From positions 943,213 through 1,007,212 of the forward strand of contig CALSQR010000002.1 of assembly GCA_943788505.1 (NCBI GenBank): a stretch of DNA of 64,000 bases, given 5' to 3'. A model generated the notes under the pieces. It was given only the letters and a program-made list of their open reading frames with translations, made no database searches and was not told where the DNA came from. Shown one piece after another: positions 8,721-18,500 of the stretch (position 1 is its first letter; each line of letters starts with the position of its first letter). This DNA comes from an uncultured bacterium. Its GTDB lineage: Bacteria; Bacteroidota; Rhodothermia; Rhodothermales; UBA10348. Both the position numbers and the translations under genes were made by a program.

Positions 8721-9779
8721 ATGTCAATGTCCCCTTTCGGACATCGCCTCGGAATAAAAATTGGACTCTCTGCGGCCGGCGCCATGCTGATTGCGGGGGC
8801 TGTCGCCACGTTTGTTTGGTCTTCTTGGACCTGGATGATGACGGGCACCCTCACTGTGATGACGGGCGCTGTTTCGTACGCATCGACACTCTTTCATGCC
8901 TCTAGCCGGCTCCAATTGGCTCGAACCATCCTGCGCAACATCCGAAAGCATGACTTTGAAACGTTGGACTTAGCACAAGTGGACCGTGGTGACGAGCTAA
9001 ATGATATCATCAGACAAGTCTATCGCACTGGTAAAGTCCTCGAACGGGAAATCTCGGAGCTGAAAAAGATTGAAAACTACCGCCGAGAATTCCTTGGTAA
9101 CCTCTCTCATGAACTCAAGACGCCCATTTTTTCTATCCGGGGCTTTGCAGAAACCCTAAACGAGGGCGCGATCGAAGACCCAGAGGTGAATCGTTCTTTT
9201 GTCGAGAAAATCATTCGAAATGCTGATCGGTTGAACAATCTCGCCAAGGACTTGTCTGAAATCGCTCGGCTGGAAACGGGCCAATTAGAACTGAATCTAT
9301 CAGCTTTCAGCCTTCGCCGCCTAGTTACAGACGTAGTAGAGTCCGTCGAGCCACATGCACGCGAACGGTCCATAACGATTACGACCGAAGTTGAATCAGA
9401 CGTGCCTCCAGTGTTCGGTGATGCCTCTCAGCTGCGGCAAGTCGTTGTCAATCTGGTCGAAAACGCCATTAAGTATTCAAACGATAACGGGAGCGTTCAC
9501 ATCCGACTTCGTCATCAGCCTTCCCGAAACCTAGTTGAATTCCGGGTCAAAGACAAAGGGGTAGGAATTGGAAAAGAGGATATTGGACGAGTGACCGAGC
9601 GCTTCTTTAGAGTGGACAAAAGCCGCTCTCGGTCAGCCGGAGGAACCGGTCTGGGTCTTTCCATCGTGAAGCATATCCTAGCCGCCCATGACGAGGAACT
9701 CGAGATCAAGAGTCGGCCAGGAAAGGGTTCAGCATTCACGTTCAATATGCCAGTAGCAAAAATAGACGACTCAATCTGA
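8721..9779 (+). CDS. Sensor histidine kinase (PhoR-like, minimal sensor)
   Basis: 352 residues from the ATG at 8721, preceded by an AGGA at 8712-8715. Two membrane helices (about 13-34 and 39-57) are separated by only a few residues, so there is almost no external sensor loop. A charged linker (60-120) leads to HisKA with His130 in FLGNLSHELKTP. The ATPase domain has the N box NLVENAIKYS, G1 DKGVGIG, F box RFFRVDKSRS and G2 GGTGLGLSIVKH. It autophosphorylates and passes phosphate to the regulator encoded immediately upstream. The missing external domain suggests sensing within the membrane or through a partner. Confidence 0.92.
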   Translation: MSMSPFGHRLGIKIGLSAAGAMLIAGAVATFVWSSWTWMMTGTLTVMTGAVSYASTLFHASSRLQLARTILRNIRKHDFETLDLAQVDRGDELNDIIRQVYRTGKVLEREISELKKIENYRREFLGNLSHELKTPIFSIRGFAETLNEGAIEDPEVNRSFVEKIIRNADRLNNLAKDLSEIARLETGQLELNLSAFSLRRLVTDVVESVEPHARERSITITTEVESDVPPVFGDASQLRQVVVNLVENAIKYSNDNGSVHIRLRHQPSRNLVEFRVKDKGVGIGKEDIGRVTERFFRVDKSRSRSAGGTGLGLSIVKHILAAHDEELEIKSRPGKGSAFTFNMPVAKIDDSI

Positions 9780-9874
9780 CACCGTGATGTACATTTAGTC
9801 GTCGCGGCGTCACTGGCTTCGCATTGCGTGTGCAGCCGCCCATCACCCACACCCGGAACTCTGATACGAAATCA

Positions 9875-10621
9875 ATGAAGTTTGCCCATTCGCTGACCAG
9901 GCCTCAAAAACTTTTTGTGGTCTGCACCGCCATCTTCCTCACAGCGCTCGTGGTTGCGGAGGCCACTGCTTCAAAGTTCTTTACGGCTTTCACTCTGCCT
10001 TTTTCGATCTCGATTCTCGGAGTGGAGTTTAATGAGGTGATCATGACGGCCGGGGTGCTGGCCTTTCCGATTACGTTTATCATTACGGACCTTATTAACG
10101 AGTACTTCGGCAAACCGGGAATCCGGTTCGTGACCTATATCGGGATGGGGATGATCATTTTCGAGTTCGGCTTGCTGCAGCTTGCGATGGCAGTCCCGAC
10201 ATCTGATATCTCCCCAGTGCCAGGTGAAGCATTCAATGCCGTATTCGGTGCAACCGGGCGCATCATTATTGGTAGTCTCACGGCCTACGTCATTGGGCAG
10301 CTAGTAGATATTTATCTATTCCACTGGTTAAGGAATCGTACCGGTGGTAAACACCTCTGGCTAAGAGCGACAGGCTCCACGTTTGGATCTCAGTTCATCG
10401 ACACATTCGTCGTGCTTACGGTCGCATTTTTTGGTCAGCTCAGTTTTGCCGAAATCATCGCCATCACCCTGTTTAATTACGGATATAAGTTTGTCATCGC
10501 CATATTGATCACACCCGTGATCTATGGAGCGCACTGGGTAATGGACAGATATTTGGGTCAAGAGACAGCGAACGAACTGATTCACGCAGCCGAAACGGGT
10601 CACTCCGAATCACCTATTTGA
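9875..10621 (+). CDS. yhhQ: Queuosine precursor transporter (YhhQ/VUT family)
   Basis: 248-residue integral membrane protein of the vitamin uptake transporter (VUT, DUF165) family. Its E. coli member YhhQ imports the queuosine precursors preQ0/preQ1. Six hydrophobic segments are visible; landmarks are VVAEATASKFF, AFPITFIITDLINEYFGK, GSTFGSQFIDTFVV and LFNYGYKFVIAILITP. The ATG at 9875 (MKFAH) is preferred over an upstream in-frame start at 9824, whose extra residues are polar and unlike the family. It sits about 95 bases after the kinase gene. I looked for a preQ1 riboswitch in that gap and could not defend one. Confidence 0.85.
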   Translation: MKFAHSLTRPQKLFVVCTAIFLTALVVAEATASKFFTAFTLPFSISILGVEFNEVIMTAGVLAFPITFIITDLINEYFGKPGIRFVTYIGMGMIIFEFGLLQLAMAVPTSDISPVPGEAFNAVFGATGRIIIGSLTAYVIGQLVDIYLFHWLRNRTGGKHLWLRATGSTFGSQFIDTFVVLTVAFFGQLSFAEIIAITLFNYGYKFVIAILITPVIYGAHWVMDRYLGQETANELIHAAETGHSESPI

Positions 10622-10854
10622 GACAGTATCGGAAGACTGCAGTTTTTTACCTTGCAGACCAGGAGGTATCACTGTTCTATTCCCCTATCAATTGGAATTA
10701 AGCGCCCATCAAGCGCGTCCAACCGGTTAGAGCTGGTTGTTCGAAATAGATAGGTCTACCTAGAAACGTCTTGAATGACTCTCGATTAATACAGCGTGCA
10801 CTCTCTACAAGCACCATCCCGAACCACTCTGACGATTTCCATCCAATCGCTTCT

Positions 10855-12744
10855 ATGAGCACCTCATTTTCATCACGACTGACCCAGCGGCTGATACGAC
10901 CATTCCTTAGTGCGCTGATCACTTGTACGGCCATAGTTGCGTCGGTCCAAGCCCAAACGGTGACTCAGCCCTTCACCTTCAATCTTGTAGCGCAGGACCT
11001 GCCAATTGTCCGTCAGGGATCTGTTTCTTGGGGCGATATAGATGGAGATGGTGATCTGGATGCGTTCATAAGCGGGCGAGCGGATCAAACCATTGTTACC
11101 GGCCTCTATTTGAATGACGGTCATGGTGAGGATGGTACGAGACGGTTTTCCCTATCTCCATCATCGTTAACCGATGTTGTGTATTCATTTTCTTCGTTTG
11201 CTGACGTGGATGGCGACGGAGATCTGGATCTATTGGTCGGAGGCAGCACATCATTAGAGTGGCCGTATGTATCAGCCACTCGGCTCTACCGCAATGATAA
11301 CGGGGTATTCTCAGCAATTTCCGAGTCGGGTCTGCCTGATCTACACTCCGGTGCCATTGCATGGGGAGACCTCGACGCAGATGGTGATTTGGATCTCGTC
11401 TTTTCGGGTGTTTCTTCGTCGAACGAACTCTTAACCGTTGTGGCAAAGAACAGCGGTGATGGAACATTCGAGACGGATGAAGACATGATTACTGGAATCG
11501 GATATGGAGATGCTGATCTTGCCGACATCGACGGTGACTTGGATCTGGATCTCGTGATTTCAGGCGCGTCAGATAACGGCTTTGTTACATTGGTAATGCG
11601 CAACGACTCTGGCTCATTTACTGATACGGGAGCTAATTTGCCCGGGTATACATTTTCCTCTGTCGATCTGGGAGATTTTGACGGGGACGGGGATCCTGAT
11701 CTCGTATTATCTGGCGGTCTTGTTTCAGAGCTGATTTTTGAGGGCAACCTGCAGATCTACAGAAATGATGGCGGCGCGTTCGATACAACAGATTTTGAGT
11801 TTGATGGTATTCTCGCTGGAGATGTAACATGGGGTGATTACGATCATGACGGCGACGCTGACTTGCTTTTAATCGGAGCTGAAGCGGCCCTCGGTCGCCG
11901 CAGTGCAAGTATTATTAGAAATGATGATGCAGAAGGTTTTAAGATTGCCACACTACTGGTAGGTGCGATCTTTAGCGATGCCGATTGGGGTGATTTCGAC
12001 GGGGATGGCGATCTAGATCTGCTGACCATTGGCTCGACGACCTATGGACCGAATGTCACTAATCTGTATGAAAATCAACGTCAGGTCATCCCGACGCTTC
12101 CATCAGCTCCCCTTTCGTTGCAATCAGACGTAACGAGCAAACGTGTTGCGCTGTCTTGGCTTCCAGCGGTGGATGCAGACCAAACAAACCTGCGCGTGTC
12201 CTACAACGTCCGGGTCGGAACGATACCCGGGGGCTCTGATGTTGTCTCGGCCATGGCCGATGTAACCACTGGTCGGTTACTTAAGAATGTGACTGGCAAC
12301 GCTTCGGTTGATGGCTTTCTGTTAGAAAATCTCCCAGACGCTACGTACTACTGGAGCGTCCAGGCCGTCAATAGTGCCTTTTTAGCATCTCCGTTCGCAA
12401 CGGAAGGCTCGTTCACAGTGGCAAACTCATCCTCTGTGGCGTCTGAAGATGACACCGTAGTCCCCCGTGAGTTCGCTGTCTATCCTAATTATCCCAACCC
12501 GTTTTCGGAAAGGACAACCATCCGATTCGATTTACCAGAAGCCGCCGACGTACGCGTACGGATCTTTACGATCTTAGGTCAGGAAATAAACACCGAAGCC
12601 CGGGGTGTCTTACCAGCCGGACAACACCAAATGGTTTGGGACGGTACAGCAAGATCAGGCTCAAGAATGGGATCAGGAATCTATTTTTACGAAGTCCGGG
12701 CCAGTCAAGAGGCATTTACGGGCACGATGACACTGGTACGATAA
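10855..12744 (+). CDS. Secreted FG-GAP/VCBS beta-propeller protein with T9SS C-terminal sorting domain
   Basis: About 629 residues from the ATG at 10855 (MSTSFSSRL); an upstream in-frame ATG at 10771 adds 28 residues before the signal peptide. The leader ends ASVQAQ. Seven FG-GAP-like repeats follow with calcium-loop motifs of the form GDIDGDGDLD, ADVDGDGDLD, GDLDADGDLD and so on, consistent with a seven-bladed propeller. A fibronectin-III-like segment (around VALSWLPAVDADQTNLRVSY) precedes the final 85 residues, which have YPNYPNPF, VRVRIFTILGQEI, GIYFYEV and TMTLVR. That is a type A T9SS sorting domain, so export to the cell surface or medium is expected. Three bases separate it from the next propeller gene. 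Confidence 0.88.
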   Translation: MSTSFSSRLTQRLIRPFLSALITCTAIVASVQAQTVTQPFTFNLVAQDLPIVRQGSVSWGDIDGDGDLDAFISGRADQTIVTGLYLNDGHGEDGTRRFSLSPSSLTDVVYSFSSFADVDGDGDLDLLVGGSTSLEWPYVSATRLYRNDNGVFSAISESGLPDLHSGAIAWGDLDADGDLDLVFSGVSSSNELLTVVAKNSGDGTFETDEDMITGIGYGDADLADIDGDLDLDLVISGASDNGFVTLVMRNDSGSFTDTGANLPGYTFSSVDLGDFDGDGDPDLVLSGGLVSELIFEGNLQIYRNDGGAFDTTDFEFDGILAGDVTWGDYDHDGDADLLLIGAEAALGRRSASIIRNDDAEGFKIATLLVGAIFSDADWGDFDGDGDLDLLTIGSTTYGPNVTNLYENQRQVIPTLPSAPLSLQSDVTSKRVALSWLPAVDADQTNLRVSYNVRVGTIPGGSDVVSAMADVTTGRLLKNVTGNASVDGFLLENLPDATYYWSVQAVNSAFLASPFATEGSFTVANSSSVASEDDTVVPREFAVYPNYPNPFSERTTIRFDLPEAADVRVRIFTILGQEINTEARGVLPAGQHQMVWDGTARSGSRMGSGIYFYEVRASQEAFTGTMTLVR

Positions 12745-12747
12745 AAC

Positions 12748-13983
12748 ATGATGTTGAGCCCTTTTACGAGTCTAAAACGACTCCTTGTTTCTCTTACCCT
12801 CTGTTTGATTGTACTGCCTAGCTCAGCTCAACGACAGATCGTAAGTGTGCAAGGTATGCCGGCCGTCCGCTTCGGTGCTCTTGCCGGTGGGGACTTCGAT
12901 GGGGATGGTGATGAGGATGTGTTCTTGACGGGTGAATTTCTCGATGGTACGATTCACTCAGGTTTGTATCAGTTTGTCGAGCGCCTAGTAACACCAATTC
13001 CAAACGCTAGCCCAAAAATTACTGCTGTCTATGAGCGCTTGAGTTTCCCAAAGCGGGATGTCAAAGGCGGTTCGGTTGTCTGGCGAGACATTAATGGAGA
13101 TGGCAGACTAGATATCCTGGTCACGGGTTTGGCTCTGGAAGAAGAGACTACGTCGTCGAAAATACTTCGTCCAGCTACCGATATTTATTTCAATAATGGC
13201 GGCACGTTCATCTTCAACGCCAACCCGGGCTTGCCAGGTGTGCATCGCAGTAAGGCTGATGCTGCAGACTTTAATAATGATGGGATAATGGACGTCATCC
13301 TGGGTGGCGAGTCCTCTACCGGACCCGTGTTTGGCATTTGGTACGGCAATGGGGATGGGACCTTCCAGCCATCAAGCCAATCATTTGAGGGACTCATCCT
13401 GACCTCGCTCGATGTTGCCGACATGGATGCCAATGGAACCAACGATTTCATTGTTGGTGGATTCACAGCCTCAGGGCGGCCTGTTGTTCGAGTATTTAGA
13501 AATATGGGAGCAGACATGTTCGTTCGGGAGGAGATTGATTTCCCGGAACTCTATTTCGCAGGAGTAGCTTTTGGCGACATAGATTTTGACAGTGATCCCG
13601 ATATCCTATTGAGCGGTGGTGAATTGTCTCCAACTATTCTACGCGGACGTACAGAACTCTTCCGCAATGATGGATTAGGCAATTTTACAGGTTCACCATC
13701 CAGCCTCACTGGCCTTTTTGGTGGCGGCGTCATGTTCAGAGATATGGACGGCGACGAGGATCTAGACTTTGTAACTTGGGGCCAGGGAGACCTCAGCGAT
13801 TCAGAAGATCAGAAGCTTCAGGTCTTCGAGAACATCGATTTGAGTTTCCTTCAGATTTCTGATTTGCGCGGTGTATTGTACGGCGCTATTTCATGGTTCG
13901 ACTCTGATGGAAATGGCCGATTAGACATCCTGATCACAGGTCAGCAAGAGGGCGCGCTAGTCATCACATTGTACGAATTCTGA
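12748..13983 (+). CDS. Secreted FG-GAP/VCBS beta-propeller protein without sorting domain
   Basis: 411 residues. Signal peptide LKRLLVSLTLCLIVLPSSAQ, then seven FG-GAP-like repeats, including GDFDGDGDED, RDINGDGRLD, ADFNNDGIMD, GDIDFDSDPD, RDMDGDEDLD and FDSDGNGRLD. The protein ends directly after the seventh repeat (ITLYEF), with no FN3-like or T9SS domain. It begins three bases after the stop of the related propeller gene, so the two are an operon and probably arose by duplication. With a Sec leader but no sorting signal it may stay periplasmic or bind its partner. Ligand unknown. Confidence 0.82.
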   Translation: MMLSPFTSLKRLLVSLTLCLIVLPSSAQRQIVSVQGMPAVRFGALAGGDFDGDGDEDVFLTGEFLDGTIHSGLYQFVERLVTPIPNASPKITAVYERLSFPKRDVKGGSVVWRDINGDGRLDILVTGLALEEETTSSKILRPATDIYFNNGGTFIFNANPGLPGVHRSKADAADFNNDGIMDVILGGESSTGPVFGIWYGNGDGTFQPSSQSFEGLILTSLDVADMDANGTNDFIVGGFTASGRPVVRVFRNMGADMFVREEIDFPELYFAGVAFGDIDFDSDPDILLSGGELSPTILRGRTELFRNDGLGNFTGSPSSLTGLFGGGVMFRDMDGDEDLDFVTWGQGDLSDSEDQKLQVFENIDLSFLQISDLRGVLYGAISWFDSDGNGRLDILITGQQEGALVITLYEF

Positions 13984-14048
13984 TCCAGTGCCAACCCTGC
14001 TTGAGGAGTAGCGCAGCGTGAAGGCAGGCCTTAGAGCCGCCTGACGAA

Positions 14049-14981
14049 TCAGCCAGTACTAGCTTCGCCTACTGGAATGTGGGTTAGCCAACCGTACGGG
14101 TCGTTGCCGTGATGCACGATATCAAAATACGCTGCCTGCATCCGGCCCGTAATCTCGCCGCGACGTCCTTCTCCGATCACATGATGATCAATGGAGCGAA
14201 CTGGCGTTACTTCTGCTGCTGTACCTGTGAAGAATACCTCATCGGCTACGTACAGTGCTTCCCGTGGAATAAGTCCTTCCTGAACTGAAAGACCCATGTC
14301 CCGAGCTAGCGTCATTATGCTGTCGCGAGTGATGCCCGGTAAAATTGACAGAGAAACTGGGGCTGTGTACATCGTTCCGTTCTTAACCAAGAACAGGTTT
14401 TCACCTGACCCCTCTGCCACATGGCCATTCGTGCTCAACATGATTCCTTCTGAGAAACCGTTTAGGACGGCATCCATTTTAACCAGTCCAGCATTCAGAT
14501 AATTACCCCCTGCTTTGGCCATGGACGGGAATGTGTTTGGCGCCATACGGCTCCAAGAGGCAACATGCACATCGACACCGTACTCCAGTGCTTCAGGACC
14601 TAGGTAAGCTCCCCACTCCCATACTGCCACGATGGTCTCGACGGGGTTGTTGTACGGGTTTACACCCATCGGTCCGGAACCACGAAACGAAAGCGGACGG
14701 ATATAACATGCTTCCATGCCCGACCGTACAATTGTATCTATTACCGCCTGCTCCAGCTCCTCACGGGTGTATCCAAGATCCATGCGGTAAATGCGTCCCG
14801 AATCGATGAGCCGCTGCATGTGTTCTGGGTGACGAAAGATGGCTGATCCTTTGTCCGTCTTATAGCACCGAATACCCTCAAATACGGATGTGCCGTAGTG
14901 CAAGGCGTGTGTTAGGACGTGAACGTTGGCTTCTTCGTGCGGGACGAATTGGCCATTGAACCAGATATCTGCCTTGGTCAT
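14049..14981 (-). CDS. ilvE: Branched-chain amino acid aminotransferase
   Basis: 310-residue PLP-dependent class IV aminotransferase that converts leucine, isoleucine and valine to and from their 2-oxo acids with 2-oxoglutarate/glutamate. Landmarks are HALHYGTSVFEGIRCY, YIRPLSFRG, the PLP Lys156 in SMAKAGGNY, EGSGENLF and FFTGTAAEVTPVRSID. Length and motifs match IlvE rather than D-amino-acid or aminodeoxychorismate lyase relatives. It stands alone between a convergent propeller gene and the upstream TonB operon; about 175 bases separate it from the DUF4249 stop, with no clear terminator seen. Confidence 0.93.
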   Translation of the reverse strand: MTKADIWFNGQFVPHEEANVHVLTHALHYGTSVFEGIRCYKTDKGSAIFRHPEHMQRLIDSGRIYRMDLGYTREELEQAVIDTIVRSGMEACYIRPLSFRGSGPMGVNPYNNPVETIVAVWEWGAYLGPEALEYGVDVHVASWSRMAPNTFPSMAKAGGNYLNAGLVKMDAVLNGFSEGIMLSTNGHVAEGSGENLFLVKNGTMYTAPVSLSILPGITRDSIMTLARDMGLSVQEGLIPREALYVADEVFFTGTAAEVTPVRSIDHHVIGEGRRGEITGRMQAAYFDIVHHGNDPYGWLTHIPVGEASTG

Positions 14982-15156
14982 GCTGCTGGGGGTCCAGTGG
15001 TGGAACGGATGTCAGAAGAAACGCACGAACGAAAATCAGCAGACAAGCAGCCGATAGTATATGCGCTGCGGTAGCGACTCAAACAGGTGGGCCTATACCG
15101 GCTCAATCTTACTGATCCCAAGACGGAAAAGTTCTACCCCGTAGGACTGAACCTTG

Positions 15157-16092
15157 TCAGTTCTTGCCAGGATAGGTATACCCAATCAGTGAGGTGATAT
15201 TCGGATCCAGCGTCCACTCATACGTGTACTGATTGACGGATCCAAAAAAGCCGAATCCATTCTCTACGTTCGAGAAAGTCCCTGGCTGTACGAGAATTTC
15301 CGGATCGAACACACCATCTGGAGGACGCCATGAATCATCTGTCATCGTCAAGCGCATTCCAACACCCATAAGAAAGGGCGCTGCGTTCGGCGAAAGACCT
15401 AATTCCCTGGTTACATCTTCTTTATCTCCCGTGAGACGGATCAGAACCTCCCATTTATTCCCTTCCACAATCTGACCGTATTGATCTGACACATTCCCAT
15501 AGGGGAGAATGGCCTCCAAGAAAGGCTGACCAGGGGAGGCGTTAAGGAATCGATACCATACCTCGACGCGAAACGGAGGAGCATCAATGTCGGTCCAGCG
15601 GATTTTTTGGAAGACTGAGGCAACTGAAATAGTCGGATCGTCTAGCTCAATATCAGTTATTACTGGAATTGTTGTGCTTGCGCGGGATTGGATACCATCT
15701 GAACGTGTCACGCGCAATTCGTACGTCCAACCCGGAACTGGTTGAAAAGAACTGTGGAATACATGCCCAAATGATCCATCACTATAGGCGATTAAACTGT
15801 CTTCCCAAACGGTCACATTTCCGGATTCGATTTCGAGACTCGTTACGGTGGCGTCAATACTGAAATCTCCCTCCGCTGCGAAATCCGTCCTTAGATCAAT
15901 AACCCGAACAAATTGCTCGTTTACTGCTGTATCCAGATATCCGAAGACGGTGAAATAACGATCCTCTTCAACAAACGGATTGACTTGATCCTCGCAGCCT
16001 ACGAGTACGACCATCATTCCGGCGAGGACCAGAGCGAGGGACCGAGTACTTAGGCAGGGAAGCCAGTTTTTCATGTATGTCAACAGTTTCAT
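15157..16092 (-). CDS. DUF4249 outer-membrane lipoprotein (partner of TonB receptor), copy 1
   Basis: 311 residues. The leader ends VVLVGCEDQ, a lipobox with the acylated Cys near residue 33. The start of the mature chain, YFTVFGYLDTAVNEQFVRVIDLR, is the DUF4249 signature, and the C-terminus (NQYTYEWTLD before the last residues) also matches. DUF4249 proteins accompany TonB-dependent receptors in Bacteroidota and are thought to act as substrate-capturing surface lipoproteins, but the ligand is unknown. The ATG shares one base with the TAA of the receptor gene (TAATG), so translation is coupled. An internal ATG at 16074 (MKNWLP) is an alternative start that keeps the leader. Confidence 0.82.
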   Translation of the reverse strand: MKLLTYMKNWLPCLSTRSLALVLAGMMVVLVGCEDQVNPFVEEDRYFTVFGYLDTAVNEQFVRVIDLRTDFAAEGDFSIDATVTSLEIESGNVTVWEDSLIAYSDGSFGHVFHSSFQPVPGWTYELRVTRSDGIQSRASTTIPVITDIELDDPTISVASVFQKIRWTDIDAPPFRVEVWYRFLNASPGQPFLEAILPYGNVSDQYGQIVEGNKWEVLIRLTGDKEDVTRELGLSPNAAPFLMGVGMRLTMTDDSWRPPDGVFDPEILVQPGTFSNVENGFGFFGSVNQYTYEWTLDPNITSLIGYTYPGKN

Positions 16093-18458
16093 TACTTGTA
16101 TTCCAGTTTCAATCCTAGCGTTGGAATCATCGGTAGCTGATCCACACGGCGCAAGGTAAATAGGTCGAGATAAAACAAGTTGCGACGATCATACGCATTG
16201 AGCAATCCGGTCTGGACCGTAAGAAAGGCAGTGGGGCCGATTCTGAATTCGCGGTCCATTGAAAGGTCAAGGCGATGATAGGAGGGGAGTCGACCTGTGT
16301 ATGGTCGGCCATAGAGAACACGCTCCTCGCCCGGTACTTCAGTCACGGAGACGAGGCTGTCAAGCAAAACGAAACGATCGAATCCTAGTGATTCGTTGAA
16401 TGGCAATCCTGACCCGAATTGCCAGCGCGCACTAAAATTAAATCCTTTAATTGTGACATTCGTCATCACATTTAGTTGATCCTTCCTGTCATGAGGTGGC
16501 GCGTAGGCTACGTTTTCATCGCCTGTAAGCAGTTGTAGAGCACGAGCCGTTGATGTGTATTCGACAGCTGCACGCCCCCAGCTAACTGTTGTCTGGAATT
16601 TTTCGGTACTCCCCAATTCCATCCTAAGATCGATGCCCTTGGCCGTCCCATCTGCTTCCTGAACACTTGTCGTGAAACGAGGGAATGCCGTCCATTCAGG
16701 TACATGGAGATTCGTCAAGTCCTTGTAGAACCCTTCAGCCGATATACGAAGCCATCTGGAGGGCTCAATGCGATAACCAGCAATTACATGCTTGGCCTCT
16801 GGAATGATGCCGAAAGGTGAAGCGGTCCATGCCGTAAAGATATCTCCAGCATCCCGACGATCATTCAATCCCGTGATCTCCTGATGGTAGATACCTGCAG
16901 CTGCAGATAGGCGATGGATTCCGGTGTTGAATACAATACGCAGCCGAGGCTCGATGAACGATTCACTTTTCGATGGAAACGTCTGTAAACGGATGCCTGG
17001 TTGGATATTCAGTCCAGAAATTGGTTTGAATTCGGGCTCCAAATACGCGCCGACTTCCGTGATATACTCTTTCTGGAATTGCACATTCTGAAAGAGTCCA
17101 CCCAGTTGGGCATCCAGCTCAGAGGAGCTCAGGAAGATTCCCCAATTGAAATTGTTGTTTCCGACGTAATGCGTGACGTTCGTCTGAAAGGAGAAAACGC
17201 TCGCACTCGTGGAGCGCTCAGCATCGCCGGGAGGTCCAAAATCGTTTTCCAGCGAGGAATAGCTAATTAGAATTTCCGCAAAGACGGGCAATGTGGCTGG
17301 AAGAAAGATGAATCGGGACCCTATGGCCATGTTTTGCCAGTTGACCTCATCTTGTGTAATACCATCTGCATCCTCGTTAATGGGATTGATGCCGAGCCTC
17401 CCAGAGTCTGTAGTCCGGATTCCTGAGATCGAAAACTGGGCACTCTTACCAAGATTGGCGTGAATCTTTGCGAATGCATCATCGAATGAAAACGGAAGCG
17501 GTTGATCAATCAGCTTGGCAGCTCCCTGCTCGATAACCGATTTCCTGTAGGACGCCAAGAAGGAAACTTTACCTGGAACGATAGGGCCTTCCAAACGAAT
17601 CGTGCTCACGAAAGGGGCTATTGTGACCGCACCGACTGGGCGTTGCTTGTTGCCCGTACGGGCAGTAATGTCGATAACTGACGAGAGCCTACCTCCAAAT
17701 CGACTACCGTACCCACCTGCATACACATCAGCTGTGTTGATGATATCGGATGGAAAGGCAGAGAAAAAGCCAACGATATGGAACGGCTGAAAAATTTGCA
17801 TTCCATCCAAAAGAACTAAGTTCTGGGTTGGCTCACCACCTCGAATGAACAGCTGTCCACCCCGGTCTCCTTGGGATACGACACCTGGAAGGGCAGTCAG
17901 ATAATTGACTAAATCAGCTGAGATGTCGGGAGCCGGCACCAGTGAAATATCTGCAGGCCTGACCGTTTGCAGACCAGCTGTCACATTTGCAGCACCCACC
18001 GTCTCTCGAGCACCTTCAACAACGACCTCCCCGAGTTCGGTGTCTGCAACCTTCATCTCAATGGTCACAGTCTGGATGTCATTGCTTGTCACGACGATAG
18101 TCTGCTCGAAATCATCGAACCCGATATATGTGGCCCGCAAGAGATACGAACCAACTGGAACCCTTGAAATGGCATAAAAGCCGTCCGTATCTGAGGCAGC
18201 ACCGTACAGATCTCCTGCGGCATTGGTCAGAATGACATTCACTCCTGGCAGTGGCTGACCATCAGCTGCATCTGTAACGAAGCCGCGGATAGTTCCTGAT
18301 TGCGCCATGGCAGATGCGCTGAAGAGAACCGCAAGTAAGAAGGACGTGGCTGTCCGGAGGAAGCTAGGGGAAGATGGCAACGGAATCGGGCTTCTGGTTG
18401 AAACGTATGCGGGTAGTTTACGGATTGAAGACGATCTGAGAAAACCGATGTGGGGCAA
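16092..18458 (-). CDS. TonB-dependent receptor with carboxypeptidase-like regulatory domain, copy 1
   Basis: 788-residue outer-membrane receptor. A hydrophobic leader at about 36-52 ends SASAMAQ. A CarboxypepD_reg-like domain (TIRGFVTDAADGQPLPGVNV) is followed by the plug (LVNYLTALPGVVSQGDRGGQ, LFIRGG, LVLLDGMQIFQPFHIVGF) and the beta-barrel to the end. It imports a ligand using TonB energy; the substrate is unknown. The start is a TTG at 18458 supported by a GAAGG nine bases upstream; there is no ATG before the leader. It is third in a receptor-lipoprotein-receptor-lipoprotein operon and is clearly paralogous to the receptor at 19346-21634. Confidence 0.9.
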   Translation of the reverse strand: MPHIGFLRSSSIRKLPAYVSTRSPIPLPSSPSFLRTATSFLLAVLFSASAMAQSGTIRGFVTDAADGQPLPGVNVILTNAAGDLYGAASDTDGFYAISRVPVGSYLLRATYIGFDDFEQTIVVTSNDIQTVTIEMKVADTELGEVVVEGARETVGAANVTAGLQTVRPADISLVPAPDISADLVNYLTALPGVVSQGDRGGQLFIRGGEPTQNLVLLDGMQIFQPFHIVGFFSAFPSDIINTADVYAGGYGSRFGGRLSSVIDITARTGNKQRPVGAVTIAPFVSTIRLEGPIVPGKVSFLASYRKSVIEQGAAKLIDQPLPFSFDDAFAKIHANLGKSAQFSISGIRTTDSGRLGINPINEDADGITQDEVNWQNMAIGSRFIFLPATLPVFAEILISYSSLENDFGPPGDAERSTSASVFSFQTNVTHYVGNNNFNWGIFLSSSELDAQLGGLFQNVQFQKEYITEVGAYLEPEFKPISGLNIQPGIRLQTFPSKSESFIEPRLRIVFNTGIHRLSAAAGIYHQEITGLNDRRDAGDIFTAWTASPFGIIPEAKHVIAGYRIEPSRWLRISAEGFYKDLTNLHVPEWTAFPRFTTSVQEADGTAKGIDLRMELGSTEKFQTTVSWGRAAVEYTSTARALQLLTGDENVAYAPPHDRKDQLNVMTNVTIKGFNFSARWQFGSGLPFNESLGFDRFVLLDSLVSVTEVPGEERVLYGRPYTGRLPSYHRLDLSMDREFRIGPTAFLTVQTGLLNAYDRRNLFYLDLFTLRRVDQLPMIPTLGLKLEYK

Positions 18459-18500
18459 TTTTCGCAGCCTTCAGGGTTCTTGACGAAAGTAAGTAGTCTT

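Noticed and set aside
9780-9874. preQ1 riboswitch ahead of the YhhQ-like gene
   Set aside because: No hairpin plus A-rich tail of the right form could be found by eye in the 95-base gap.
11286-11747. 153-residue Ser/Pro-rich ORF on the minus strand
   Set aside because: It is the reverse of the FG-GAP repeats; its repeated SPSxSxSPR pattern simply mirrors the DGDGDLD codons.
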